DNA from: Bacteroidota bacterium
Lineage (GTDB): Bacteria; Bacteroidota; Bacteroidia; Bacteroidales; FEN-979
DNA: 64,000 nt
Reading direction: 5' to 3'
NCBI GenBank assembly: GCA_026391355.1
Contig: JAPLDH010000050.1
Span: forward strand, 1 to 64,000
The translations under genes and the position numbers were made by a program. The notes under the pieces were generated by a model that worked only from the letters and a program-made list of their open reading frames with translations, was not told where the DNA came from and searched no databases. Shown here one piece after another: positions 54,344 through 63,021 of the stretch; the first letter of the stretch is position 1, and each line of letters opens with the position of its first letter.

Positions 54344-55648
54344 GTGAAAAAACCAAAACCAACATTCTTATTCTTCCTCTGCATCTTTGTATATGTTTTT
54401 ATCTCCGCAGGAGATGTCACTGCACAATCAACCTCGGATGATGTTGTCAACAACGATATTGTTTACAAACCCTTCATAAAAACCGTTCTGCTTTTCAAGG
54501 AGGGGTTTGAGATGTCGGCACCTGTCATACTCCTGAATTCTGAAGAAAAGCTGCACCTCTCGTTTGATGATATGGATTCTGACCTGAAGCGTTACAGATA
54601 TACCATTATCCATTGTGATGCAGACTGGAATACCTCGGTTGACCTCATGCAATCAGATTATATCAATGGCTTCACGGATGATGAAGTCGGGACATTTGAA
54701 TATTCATATAACACAACTGCTCATTACACCCACTTTACCCTTCTTTTTCCGAACCCGGATATGCAGCCCCGGCTATCGGGTAATTATTTGCTGAAGGTTT
54801 TTATTGATGATCAGCGGGATATTGCTTTTACCCGGAGATTCAGGGTTTATGAAAAGAGCGGGGCCGGGGTTACCGGGGAGGTTCGCCAGTCATCGGCCAT
54901 CCTTGAAAAATTCACCAGGCAGGAGGTTGATTTTACCATCCACATGAACGGGATGAGGGTTTCGGATCCTGTACGGGAATTCAGGGTCATGATCACGCAG
55001 AATGACAGGCAGGATAATGCATTGAGGAACATAAAACCGAAATTTACCAGGGGAAATGAACTCGACTTCATGTATGATGAAACAAATACTTTTAACGGTG
55101 GGAATGAGTTTCGTTCTTTTGATATCAAGAGCCTGGTATATCAAACCGAAAGGATCAGGAAGATCGCCTATGACTCAGCCGGGTATGAGGTTTACCTTCT
55201 CGATGACCAGAAAAGGCCCCGGAAAAATTATGTGAGCGACAAGGAGATCAACGGACGGAAGCTTATCAGGAATGAGGAACTTGCAAAAAACAGTGATATT
55301 GAAGCGGATTATGCCTGGGTGCATTTCTTCCTCGTTTCCGATCCGCTTTTGGATAACAATGAGGTTTATATCCTCGGGGCGCTGACCGACTGGCAGCTTG
55401 ACAATGGAAGCAAAATGAGATATGATCCTGTAAGGAAGGGATATGAAAAACAGTTATACCTGAAACAGGGATATTATAATTATATCTATGTGATCAAAGA
55501 TCCCGGAACAGGAAAATTTGATGAAACCCCGGTTGAAGGGAACCACTGGGAAACCGAAAATGTGTATACAATCTGGGTCTATTACAGGGAAACCGGAGGT
55601 TTGTATGACCGGCTAATTGCCTTACAGAACCTGAATTCCAACCATTAG
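54344..55648 (+). CDS. Type IX secretion system plug protein (DUF5103)
   Basis: A 434-residue secreted protein starting at GTG 54344 (V-KKPKPTFLFFLCIFVYVF), a good signal peptide ending near VTAQ. The frame extends 31 codons upstream, but a TAnnTTTG promoter element lies inside that part. N-terminal domain: IVYKPFIKTVLLFKEGFEM, then LSFDDMDSDLKRYRYTIIH with CDADW. This is the DUF5103 family, shown in Flavobacterium to plug the SprA translocon (established for the family). It adds a further T9SS part to the window. Convergent with tamL, overlapping by 4 bp. Confidence 0.87.
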   Translation: MKKPKPTFLFFLCIFVYVFISAGDVTAQSTSDDVVNNDIVYKPFIKTVLLFKEGFEMSAPVILLNSEEKLHLSFDDMDSDLKRYRYTIIHCDADWNTSVDLMQSDYINGFTDDEVGTFEYSYNTTAHYTHFTLLFPNPDMQPRLSGNYLLKVFIDDQRDIAFTRRFRVYEKSGAGVTGEVRQSSAILEKFTRQEVDFTIHMNGMRVSDPVREFRVMITQNDRQDNALRNIKPKFTRGNELDFMYDETNTFNGGNEFRSFDIKSLVYQTERIRKIAYDSAGYEVYLLDDQKRPRKNYVSDKEINGRKLIRNEELAKNSDIEADYAWVHFFLVSDPLLDNNEVYILGALTDWQLDNGSKMRYDPVRKGYEKQLYLKQGYYNYIYVIKDPGTGKFDETPVEGNHWETENVYTIWVYYRETGGLYDRLIALQNLNSNH

Positions 55649-57993
55649 AACGGGTAACCTATCCCGAAATTCCACATAATATCGGACAGATTCAGTTGGG
55701 TCAGGTACCAATGACCATAATTGGCATAATAAGGCACCCTTATGGGAACTGCAGGGTCGAGCCGGAAGATGAAGTAGTCGAAATCGAGACGTACCCCAAT
55801 GCCGAGATCAATAGCCACTTGTGACAAAACAGTTTTTGGGTCGAATTTTCCTCCCGGGAAGTCGGTTGCGCTTTGTCGCATCCAGACATTACCCATGTCA
55901 AGAAACACGGCGCTTTTAATCCATTTATAAACCGGGAAACGAAGTTCGATATTCCCCTGAAGCTGCAGATCACCACTCTGGTCATAAGTGGAGGGAAGAG
56001 TGTCATTGTGATAAGCACCCGGACCCAATGTTCCCAGTTTCCAACCCCTGATATCGTTTGAGCCCCCGGCAAAGAAAGCTTTTTCAAAAGGAAGTACATT
56101 CGAATTTCCGTAAGGGAAGCCGATACCACCATAGAATCGCAAAACAAGCGTTTGCTTGCTGTTGAACAGATGATAATACCTTAGATCCAGGTCAGGGCGG
56201 ACAAACTGTGCATACTGAATATTGAACAGGGTATAATTCCCATTTGCATTTTTCGGGGATTTTAATAATTCATTAACCCCATATATGAGGTTTCCACCGG
56301 TTTCAAAATTCGAGCGGATATAAAAGAAGTTCTGAATAGTGTTTACCATCTGGTTGCTGAAGGTGATCGAGTATTTCAGTCCAGCCACAAGATGGTCTGT
56401 ATATTGGTTTTTGTACCTTTTGTCGGAAAGTTTGTTTAGTTGCGCCGAGAAGGCGGAATCGACCACAGCCTTGACAAAGATGATCTCCATCGGATTGAGG
56501 ATATGCCTGATCTGGTTATTTTGAGTCCAGGTATATCCAAACGCGACATTGGAAATACTGCGGCTATATTCCGTACGTTGCTGGAAATCAAAGCCGATGT
56601 TGATCACTGTTTTTGGTTTAAAGCTTTTGGGAAGCTTCCATTGACGGATCGGGATCAGGAATTGCGGTAATGTAAGGCTTACATTACCACCGAGTTCAAG
56701 GGTATTGAAGAATTGATTATGGTTGGCAGAACCGATCGTTCCCTGTGCCTGTGCTGCAGCATTAAGGCTTAGTTTCAGGAACTGAGCGCCATGAAAGATA
56801 TTCCGGGTCGAATACGAAAAGTTGGCCTGGAGCCCAAGGGAACCGGCTGAATTGGTTACATCAGGACTTACCATAAAAGACTGGACCGAAGCAAGGGCAA
56901 GCTGAACATGACAATCGAGCAGGTTCTCATGATTAGGGCCGTTCCCGGGTACCTCATGGAGTTGAATGGAGATGTATTTGAATACATTCAGACTTGACAA
57001 TTGAGAGTATGTCTGATTGATATCAAGGAGATTGTAATATGAACCATTCCTGATAAAGATGCCCTGGGCTATTGTAGCAGGATGGATCTTCATTTTATTC
57101 ACGTACAGGAAATAATAGGTATTGGGAATGGTATCCGCACCGGAAACCTGGTAACTTAGTTTCAGGGTATCATAAACTACTGTATCCGACTGAAGAAGAT
57201 CAAAATCAGGATGGATAAATATTTTATTGATCAGGAAACGTTTATGTGGTAATTCAACCATCACCCCAAAATTCTCAATGGATGGAACCACCACATTGAT
57301 GATCTGAAGTGAAATATTAACCTGGTGAGCGTCGAGAGAACTGTCGATACGGTACTTAATAAAAGCAGTCGAGAACTTATAAAATCCTTGGTTCATGAGC
57401 GAATTGGTAATCCTTGATCTTTCATTGTCAAGGATATATGAGTCATATGGCGCACCTCTTTTTATCAATGATTTCGATGTATCCTGAAAAACAAAATGTG
57501 CAAGTTGTGTATCCGGGATGGAATAAACGAAATCATGAATCAGGTAGAGTTTCGAGGTTTCAACGAGATAGTACACTTTTGCCTTCTTCTTATGGTATAC
57601 TACAGAATCTCTGATATTGGAATGAAAGTATCCCTTGTTGTTCAGGTAAAGCTTCATTTGTTTTAATGAGATCGTGGTCAGGTTAGTATCCAGGATAACA
57701 GGAGGAGTACCGGCTTTTAGTCGCATCCATGTCTTGAACTTGCTGTCTTTCCCCTGATTGCCATAATTATAACAGGCAATATTGGTGCGGAAAAGGCCAA
57801 AAAGTTTGGAATTTGGCGTTTGCTGGATATAACCGCTCAGCTCATCGGAAGAAACCTGCCGGTTATTGATTTTGATCTTGTTTTTGGTCAGCAGGTATTC
57901 ATTGGCAGGAAAGTGTTTCGTAACATTACAGCCGCCCAGGAAAAGGAGCAAAACAAGAGGCAGGAGATATTTTGTAAAATCTTTCGGCTTCAA
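55645..57993 (-). CDS. tamL: TamL-type BamA/TamA-family outer-membrane lipoprotein
   Basis: About 782 residues. The lipobox is LFLGGC, after a signal peptide that starts at a TTG (57993) or at an in-frame TTG 21 bp upstream; no ATG is available. A TATTTTTG element at 58022-58029 fits the downstream TTG better. POTRA-like domains (LLTKNKIKINNRQVSSDEL and so on) precede a C-terminal Omp85 barrel with FFAGGSNDIRGWKLGTLGPG. The lipid anchor is the TamL feature of Bacteroidota. It helps outer-membrane protein or envelope assembly with TamB. Confidence 0.86.
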   Translation of the reverse strand: MKPKDFTKYLLPLVLLLFLGGCNVTKHFPANEYLLTKNKIKINNRQVSSDELSGYIQQTPNSKLFGLFRTNIACYNYGNQGKDSKFKTWMRLKAGTPPVILDTNLTTISLKQMKLYLNNKGYFHSNIRDSVVYHKKKAKVYYLVETSKLYLIHDFVYSIPDTQLAHFVFQDTSKSLIKRGAPYDSYILDNERSRITNSLMNQGFYKFSTAFIKYRIDSSLDAHQVNISLQIINVVVPSIENFGVMVELPHKRFLINKIFIHPDFDLLQSDTVVYDTLKLSYQVSGADTIPNTYYFLYVNKMKIHPATIAQGIFIRNGSYYNLLDINQTYSQLSSLNVFKYISIQLHEVPGNGPNHENLLDCHVQLALASVQSFMVSPDVTNSAGSLGLQANFSYSTRNIFHGAQFLKLSLNAAAQAQGTIGSANHNQFFNTLELGGNVSLTLPQFLIPIRQWKLPKSFKPKTVINIGFDFQQRTEYSRSISNVAFGYTWTQNNQIRHILNPMEIIFVKAVVDSAFSAQLNKLSDKRYKNQYTDHLVAGLKYSITFSNQMVNTIQNFFYIRSNFETGGNLIYGVNELLKSPKNANGNYTLFNIQYAQFVRPDLDLRYYHLFNSKQTLVLRFYGGIGFPYGNSNVLPFEKAFFAGGSNDIRGWKLGTLGPGAYHNDTLPSTYDQSGDLQLQGNIELRFPVYKWIKSAVFLDMGNVWMRQSATDFPGGKFDPKTVLSQVAIDLGIGVRLDFDYFIFRLDPAVPIRVPYYANYGHWYLTQLNLSDIMWNFGIGYPF

Positions 57994-58192
57994 TGACGCA
58001 AACTTAAAGGACAAACCCCTGCAAAAATAGTGATAAAAAACAAAAGGAGAGATTTTAACAATGTGCCATCTTATTTACTTAATATACTGAGTAAATTACA
58101 GACCTCCTGACCCGGCGGCAAATTAAAATGTCGCCCTTGTAGTATATGGCCGGTTCCTCCCCATTGATCCATTATTGGGCAAGATACGCATT

Positions 58193-58963
58193 TCATTCTG
58201 CTGATTTTTTCTGATCAGTTCCTTGCCTATAAAGACCTTTAGCAACCAATGATAGTTTGTCCTGACACTTCTTGCAAAACCACTTGCCTTCGGTGTCTAT
58301 CTTATCACCATAATCATCAGCTTCCATTAAACAACCTACTATAGAGCAATGATCTAAACCAAAATTATGTCCTAACTCATGCAGAACTGTCTTTGTCAAC
58401 CTGTCTTGCAATACTGTCTGATTTGTTGATTCATCGGATAAGCGATAAGTAGATACTACACATACATCTCCCGGCATATAACCCATCCCAAATATCCCCC
58501 AATCAGAGTACTTTCCCTTCTTTGTTGAAATATCTTTATTTGTTAAACCTACAATATAATTTACAGTGCTAGTTCTCACTGTTTCCAAATAGTCCAACAA
58601 GCTGTCTGCAATATATCTTTCCCTGTGACTGTTATAAGCAGATTCAGGCAGAGATTGATAGGCTAATCTAATACATCTTACATTATAGAATGATTCAATC
58701 TCTTCCTTTTCATTGTTAAGAAGGTTTGTATCAAAGTCACCGAAAGGAAGTAACCCAATAATCAATTTTCTGGTAGTATCTTTTATTGTTGCCTTTGGTG
58801 ATTTTGAGATTGCAATTTTCGTTTGTTTTTTATCTGGTGTCCAGAAGTTGCAGGAATTAAAACTGGAAATGACTACTGTCAATATGAGAACAAGGAGGCC
58901 ATTGGAAGTCCAACATAGTTTCCTATGGTGGAATGATTTTACTTTTTCACTTATACAAGGCAT
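58193..58963 (-). CDS. Archaemetzincin-like zinc metalloprotease
   Basis: A 256-residue protein from ATG 58963 (MPCISEKVKSFHHRKL), with a membrane helix at about 22-38 ending in FNSC, perhaps a weak lipobox. The frame is open to 59062. The catalytic core is HELGHNFGLDHCSIVGCLM, followed by FCKKCQ; this gives HExxHxxGxxH with the extra four-Cys zinc site (C, CxM, CxxC) of archaemetzincins. The domain begins at LIIGLLPFGDFD. Archaemetzincins cut peptides in an unsettled role. The 34 extra codons upstream are AT-rich and not family-like. Confidence 0.85.
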   Translation of the reverse strand: MPCISEKVKSFHHRKLCWTSNGLLVLILTVVISSFNSCNFWTPDKKQTKIAISKSPKATIKDTTRKLIIGLLPFGDFDTNLLNNEKEEIESFYNVRCIRLAYQSLPESAYNSHRERYIADSLLDYLETVRTSTVNYIVGLTNKDISTKKGKYSDWGIFGMGYMPGDVCVVSTYRLSDESTNQTVLQDRLTKTVLHELGHNFGLDHCSIVGCLMEADDYGDKIDTEGKWFCKKCQDKLSLVAKGLYRQGTDQKKSAE

Positions 58964-59081
58964 AGGCTGATAGTTGTCGAGGATAAAGATAGCCAGAAAA
59001 TCCATATCATTGATCAATTTTAATCGTCGGTAGGATCGACCGGAATATGCACTAACTTGCATAGATCTAATTAATATTCCT

Positions 59082-59384
59082 ATGCAATCAAATGAAAATA
59101 CTGAAAGTCTGATTCAATTTTGTCAGGAAAATCAACGAGTTTGTCCAATGCCAATATATTGGAATGATCTCTGGGGAAAGCTAAAAAATAGAAAACGTGT
59201 GGGAAATGGATGGGAACCATCTGCTCCTTTAATATTAGCGGGGTGGTGGGAAGCATCCGATTTATCAAAACGATTAAGACTTATAGATCATATTAAATGG
59301 GCTGAAAAACAAGGTCAACTGGAAGAAATATCAAATTTTCTCAAGAGCCTTAAAGAAGAAGAATGGTATCATTTTGGAGGTTAG
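59082..59384 (+). CDS. Small conserved hypothetical protein
   Basis: A 100-residue soluble protein, PMPIYWNDLWGKLKNRKRVG then NGWEPSAPLILAGWWEAS. It has many Trp and looks folded. I have a sense of close relatives in other genomes but know no function. A TAACTTGC element lies upstream at about 59053, close to TAnnTTTG. Divergent from archaemetzincin. Confidence 0.7.
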   Translation: MQSNENTESLIQFCQENQRVCPMPIYWNDLWGKLKNRKRVGNGWEPSAPLILAGWWEASDLSKRLRLIDHIKWAEKQGQLEEISNFLKSLKEEEWYHFGG

Positions 59385-59872
59385 ATGCGTGATTACATTT
59401 GATGTGCAAACTGTTTTTAAAATAAATTAACAGAACAATCAAATAAGTACTTTTCCTCGTGGAAACAACAACATTCGTTCTTAACAGGAAAAAATTCCCA
59501 GGAAAAATTAAGGATAAGGTTGACGGAAGCACTTATATTATTGGGCAATTACCATATAACATACACTGACTTGGAAAATTTGGTAATAAAAAAGTATAAA
59601 GCCTAAGCTGAATCTCGATATTTGACAGCGTTGTCCGTGGTTATTCATCTTTAAGTCATCGGTTGGCGCTGTATAAAATGGAACGAAAAGGAAAAAATAA
59701 GGGGCTGGTAGGGCACCAAATGGGATAATCGGAAATGAGCCAGCAATAATTCGTATAGGCACTGTCTATAAAACATTTGCGGGAGTGCTTATATTCAGTG
59801 ACTTAAAATTGGCTTGAATTTCAGCATTCTGTTTTTTCTTCCTAACTTGCAGGTGAATTAACCCCTTCGGAT
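59385..59872. other. Gene-poor stretch
   Basis: About 490 bases. The few open frames (such as minus 59350-59532 and 59538-59762) have no recognisable domain, start signal or coding bias. A TAACTTGC element at 59842-59849 probably serves the next gene. Confidence 0.5.
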
Positions 59873-60181
59873 ATGAAAACCTTTATTGCCGAAACCCTGA
59901 TAAAAATAGCCCTTGCTGTCCTTTTACTCCTATGCCTTTTTCATATGCCCTATGGCTATTACCAACTCTTCAGGTACATTGCTGTGGTGGGATTTGCAAT
60001 TCTTGCTTACTATGAATATGAGCGTAAGAATATTCCGATGGTGATCGTGTTTGTAGGCTTGATTATCTTGTTTCAGCCGCTCACCAAGTTTGCGTTGGGC
60101 AGGCAGGTTTGGAACATTATTGATGTGGTTGTAGCGGTGGGGTTGGTCGTGACGCTGTTTACGCATAAACGTAAAAGATAA
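59873..60181 (+). CDS. Small membrane protein, DUF6804-like
   Basis: A 102-residue protein of four hydrophobic helices (IALAVLLLLCLFHMPYGYYQ; YIAVVGFAILAYYEYERK; PMVIVFVGLIILFQP; IIDVVVAVGLVVTLF). The PYGYYQLFR segment and PLTKFALGRQVWN fit the DUF6804 family. It is an inner-membrane protein of unknown function. Confidence 0.75.
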   Translation: MKTFIAETLIKIALAVLLLLCLFHMPYGYYQLFRYIAVVGFAILAYYEYERKNIPMVIVFVGLIILFQPLTKFALGRQVWNIIDVVVAVGLVVTLFTHKRKR

Positions 60182-60373
60182 TGATAAATTAAAAGTGTTT
60201 CGCGAAGAAAGCAAAACTGAAAAGAACTTTGATTTCAAAGGTAAAATAATAGACGAGAAAACCTTTGAATATCCTTATTACAGGCCTAATCGTTTTTAAT
60301 GGAACACCATAAAAAAGTAAAATCAGACTGAATATTTTAAGAAATCCAGTTGAACATATTTTATCCGAACAAA

Positions 60374-61507
60374 ATGAAGAAGGTCATTTTTGTTTTGTTG
60401 TGGATCATAACGATACCTGTACAGTTCATTGCCCAACAGGAAAGTACTGCTCCTGACGGCAAGAAGGTTCTGCTAAACCCTGATGGTTCCTGGAAATCCG
60501 TTCCCGCAGAATCATCCCCTGCTATTCATCCCACTTTAATGTCCCATCCTGAGTTCCCAAAACCAAACCCACATGACGTGATCATTCATCACGTTGGCTA
60601 TACACTTTCCTACAATCCCACGTACCACATTGCCGATTGGGTTGCATACGAGCTTACAGCGGAAGAAACCGTTCCCGTTGTAAAACGTAATAATCATTTT
60701 GTTCCCGACCCGCTTCTTCATTCTGGTTCTGCATCCAACAATGACTACAAGGGTTCGGGCTATGACCGGGGTCATCTTGCCCCTTCCGCCGATATGTGCT
60801 ACTCATATCAGACGATGGTTGAATCTTTCTACCTTTCGAACATAACCCCTCAGACTCCCAGTTTTAATCGCGGCATATGGAAAAAACTGGAAGAGCAGGT
60901 GCGGCAATGGGCAGTTGATGACAAGGCAGTTCTGGTGGTTACAGGAACGATTTTGACCAAAGGGTTACTCACCATCGGCTATGACAGGATAACCGTTCCC
61001 GCGTATTTCTACAAGGTAATCTTGGACTATACCGAGCCTGACATCAAGGGAATCGGGTTTATTATGCCCAATCAAGGTTCGCAGGAACCATTGCAGCATT
61101 ATGCGGTCACTATCGACAGCGTTGAAAAGATAACGGGAACCGATTTCTTTTACCAACTGCCCGAAAACCAGCAACGGGTAATTGAAAGTACCTTCGATAT
61201 AAGCAAATGGAGCTGGACGGCTTCAAAAACCCGTTCAGCAAAGGAAGGAAACTCGCAGAGTGTGCAATGCAAGGGAATAACCAAAGCCGGGGCAAGGTGC
61301 AAGAATATGACCCTGAACCCCAATGGATATTGCCACCTGCATCAAAGCCAGGCAGGTGTAATTCAGCAACAAAACAATATTGTCAAACCTTCGAGCAGCA
61401 GGCGAACGGTACCTGTGCGTTGTTCTACCATCACCAAAAAGGGCACACAGTGCTCACGAATGACCTACAGCCCGAATGGGAAATGTTGGCAGCACGGGGG
61501 AGATTGA
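60374..61507 (+). CDS. Secreted DNA/RNA non-specific endonuclease with two C-terminal zinc-ribbon-like repeats
   Basis: A 377-residue protein starting MKKVIFVLLWIITIPVQF with a signal peptide ending at FIAQQ. The NUC1 domain has the catalytic YDRGHLAPSADM and the metal Asn region LSNITPQTPSFNRGIW. After it come two copies of a C-x7-C-x11-C-x-x-H pattern (VQCKGITKAGARCKNM...GYCHLH and VRCSTITKKGTQCSRM...GKCWQH), which look like small metal ribbons. The nuclease is probably released to the periplasm or outside and degrades nucleic acid. The repeats may bind DNA or metal. Confidence 0.88.
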   Translation: MKKVIFVLLWIITIPVQFIAQQESTAPDGKKVLLNPDGSWKSVPAESSPAIHPTLMSHPEFPKPNPHDVIIHHVGYTLSYNPTYHIADWVAYELTAEETVPVVKRNNHFVPDPLLHSGSASNNDYKGSGYDRGHLAPSADMCYSYQTMVESFYLSNITPQTPSFNRGIWKKLEEQVRQWAVDDKAVLVVTGTILTKGLLTIGYDRITVPAYFYKVILDYTEPDIKGIGFIMPNQGSQEPLQHYAVTIDSVEKITGTDFFYQLPENQQRVIESTFDISKWSWTASKTRSAKEGNSQSVQCKGITKAGARCKNMTLNPNGYCHLHQSQAGVIQQQNNIVKPSSSRRTVPVRCSTITKKGTQCSRMTYSPNGKCWQHGGD

Positions 61508-61620
61508 TTTTATTTGTAACAAAATGTGTTTATATGTTAGGTGCAAAAACCAGAACCTCTGACCATCTTGTACCGGTCCAGCGTAACCATCATATTAGTC
61601 TGATAATTATTCAGTTAAGA

Positions 61621-61665
61621 TGATCAATTTACTTTGGCTTTGGGTGGTCAATTTAACCGGTTCGT
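61621..61665 (+). repeat. Possible IS21-type end remnant
   Basis: TGATCAATTTACTTTGG then GGGTGGTCAATTTAACCGG resemble the GGGTGGTCAAT...CCGG words of the 126-bp repeat (10831 and 12475) read in reverse. Only short words match, so this is suggestive. Confidence 0.35.
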
Positions 61666-61702
61666 CCAGATGGCTAAAAAGCAAAAAAACGAGGCAGCGA
61701 AA

Positions 61703-61852
61703 TTAAGTTGATGGACAATCCATTTTTTGTTTAAGCTTTTTGCGGGTTGTGGAGAAAGTTCTTAGCAGCTGGTAAATCTCATCCTTTACTGTATGAACCT
61801 CAGGGTCGGAGAGGATATGGATACTGATCAGGAAGTTGACCCACTGGTCCAT
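61703..61852 (-). pseudogene. C-terminal stump of a four-helix-bundle (IVP-like) protein
   Basis: Forty-nine codons from an ATG at 61852 encode DQWVNFLISIHILSDPEVH, then VKDEIYQLLRTFSTTRKK. This matches the third-loop and fourth helix of IVP proteins; the first three helices are missing. The ATG is probably internal. Word repeats begin right at its upstream edge (61853). Confidence 0.5.
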
Positions 61853-61994
61853 TTCAACTGGCAAACTGGTAAAATAGCAAATTCATCTGGCAAACTGGTA
61901 AAATGGTAAAATGGAAAATTCAACTAGCAAACTGGTAAAAATGCAATATGGCAAAATGTTCCTTGCCAGTTTACCAGTTTACCATTTTGCCAGT
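61853..61994. repeat. AACTGGCAAACTGGTAAAATGG word repeats, left tract
   Basis: About six copies of AACTGGCAAACTGGTAAAATG words, then the inverse (CCAGTTTACCAGTTTACC) just before the IVP stop. A 151-bp part, 61917-62067, recurs at 62420-62570. Confidence 0.85.
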
Positions 61995-62067
61995 TTACTT
62001 CTTCGAATTCTCCAACCGGTCTCTGACCTTTTTCTTGATTGTCGTGAAAATCTTTATTAGTTCTTCG
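61917..62067 (+). repeat. 151-bp direct repeat, copy 1
   Basis: Word repeats plus the last 25 codons of the IVP gene. It matches 62420-62570 with one observed mismatch; starts are 503 bp apart. Confidence 0.88.
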
Positions 62068-62348
62068 ATGACTTTGATGTCAACATTAAAGTCAAGCCAG
62101 AATTGAGTTTCATCGCATTCCTCGGTCACGATACAGATTTTGGCATAATATTCACCGTCGGAACGGGCTCTGGTGGCGGCCCGGAAATTCGCTGCAACAG
62201 ATGAGGAACTGCGAAATAATTGGTTGACCGGGGACCTGTTCAGCAAAGCTATCTTCTTATCGTTAAACATGTCATGAATATCAATCGCGAACCGATAGGT
62301 TCGGTTGCGAAGTACCTCGTTGAAGGATGGAGTGCCGGATTTTTCCAT
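61995..62348 (-). CDS. Four-helix-bundle (23S rRNA IVP-like) protein
   Basis: A 117-residue helical protein, normal length for the family. VLRNRTYRFAIDIHDMFND starts the bundle; FRSSSSVAANFRAATRARSDGE is the variant of the IPSNIAEG...SEKE segment; CDETQFWLDFNVDI and IKIFTTIKKKVRDRLE give the third and fourth helices. Relatives sit in 23S rRNA intervening sequences or, as here, free in genomes with unknown function. The gene is framed by word repeats and its 3' end is duplicated to the right. Confidence 0.85.
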   Translation of the reverse strand: MEKSGTPSFNEVLRNRTYRFAIDIHDMFNDKKIALLNRSPVNQLFRSSSSVAANFRAATRARSDGEYYAKICIVTEECDETQFWLDFNVDIKVIEELIKIFTTIKKKVRDRLENSKK

Positions 62349-62419
62349 GATTTTTTACCATTAATCAGGAAAAATTGAAAAGGTCACAAGTTTTTAACTG
62401 GTAAAATGGTAAAATGGCA

Positions 62420-62570
62420 AATTCAACTGGCAAACTGGTAAAAATGCAATATGGCAAAATGTTCCTTGCCAGTTTACCAGTTTACCATTTTGCCAGTTTA
62501 CTTCTTCGAATTCTCCAACCGGTCTCTGACCTTTTTCTTGATTGTCGTGAAAATCTTTATTAGTTCTTCG
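62420..62570 (+). repeat. 151-bp direct repeat, copy 2
   Basis: See 61917-62067. It breaks off at TTCTTCG, after which the sequence is a different IVP-like continuation. Confidence 0.88.
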
Positions 62571-62632
62571 CGTGACTTAAGGGATTCCTTGGTTACGATG
62601 CAGATCAATTGTGAGATGAGAGGTGTTCAAAT
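62499..62632 (-). pseudogene. C-terminal stump of another IVP-like protein
   Basis: On the minus strand LICIVTKESLKSREELIKIF continues into TTIKKKVRDRLENSKK and a stop near 62499. The last 24 codons equal the intact gene at 61995. The upstream part has the CIVTKESLKSREEL pattern of a slightly different IVP protein. No start codon or first helices remain. Confidence 0.6.
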
Positions 62633-62718
62633 TTTAAAAAGAGAAATGGCTAAAAAGTGAAAAAGCGGGAAAGCGGAGTATTTCGCCATCTCGCTATTTC
62701 GTTACTTCGCTACTTTTG

Positions 62719-62789
62719 TTGTCCCGCCAGGATTCGAACCTAGACCAAGAGAACCAAAATCTCTGGTGCTGCCATTACACCACGGGACA
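62719..62789 (-). tRNA. tRNA-Gln (UUG)
   Basis: A cloverleaf on the minus strand: acceptor TGTCCCG/CGGGACA with U1-A72 typical of Gln, D-arm GTGT...GCAC, anticodon stem AGAGA/TCTCT with loop TTTTGGT (anticodon TTG), T-arm CTAGG-TTCGAAT-CCTGG, discriminator A. CCA is not encoded. Confidence 0.93.
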
Positions 62790-62819
62790 GTGCTGGAGGC
62801 TAAGGGAAAAACTTAGTTT

Positions 62820-62900
62820 ATGCAAGTTTGCAGTTCCCAGTTCCCATTTTCTTGTGACTCTCTGACTGTGTCACCGTGTCACTGTGTCACTGTGTTACTT
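62820..62900. repeat. Word-like repeats (GCAGTTCCCAGTTCCCA and GTGTCACTGTGTCAC)
   Basis: The first words equal those after porV (51364-51415). The second are three GTGTCAC copies. They lie between the tRNA and the DUF2723 gene. Confidence 0.65.
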
Positions 62901-63021
62901 TCTCTGCAATAACCGACAAGTATTAGCCATCCTCGATTTGCGCCGGCAAAAGTAGACAATTTTCTGAATAGATACAAATTTTGTACTTTCGCAAACTGAT
63001 GTTTCTTTCAAAGCATTTCCA

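Noticed and set aside
59538-59762. Minus-strand open frame of 74 codons
   Set aside because: No domain, start signal or codon pattern; it lies in a gene-poor stretch.
61853-61994. Candidate CRISPR array
   Set aside because: Units are short tandem words with no regular unique spacers and no cas genes nearby.
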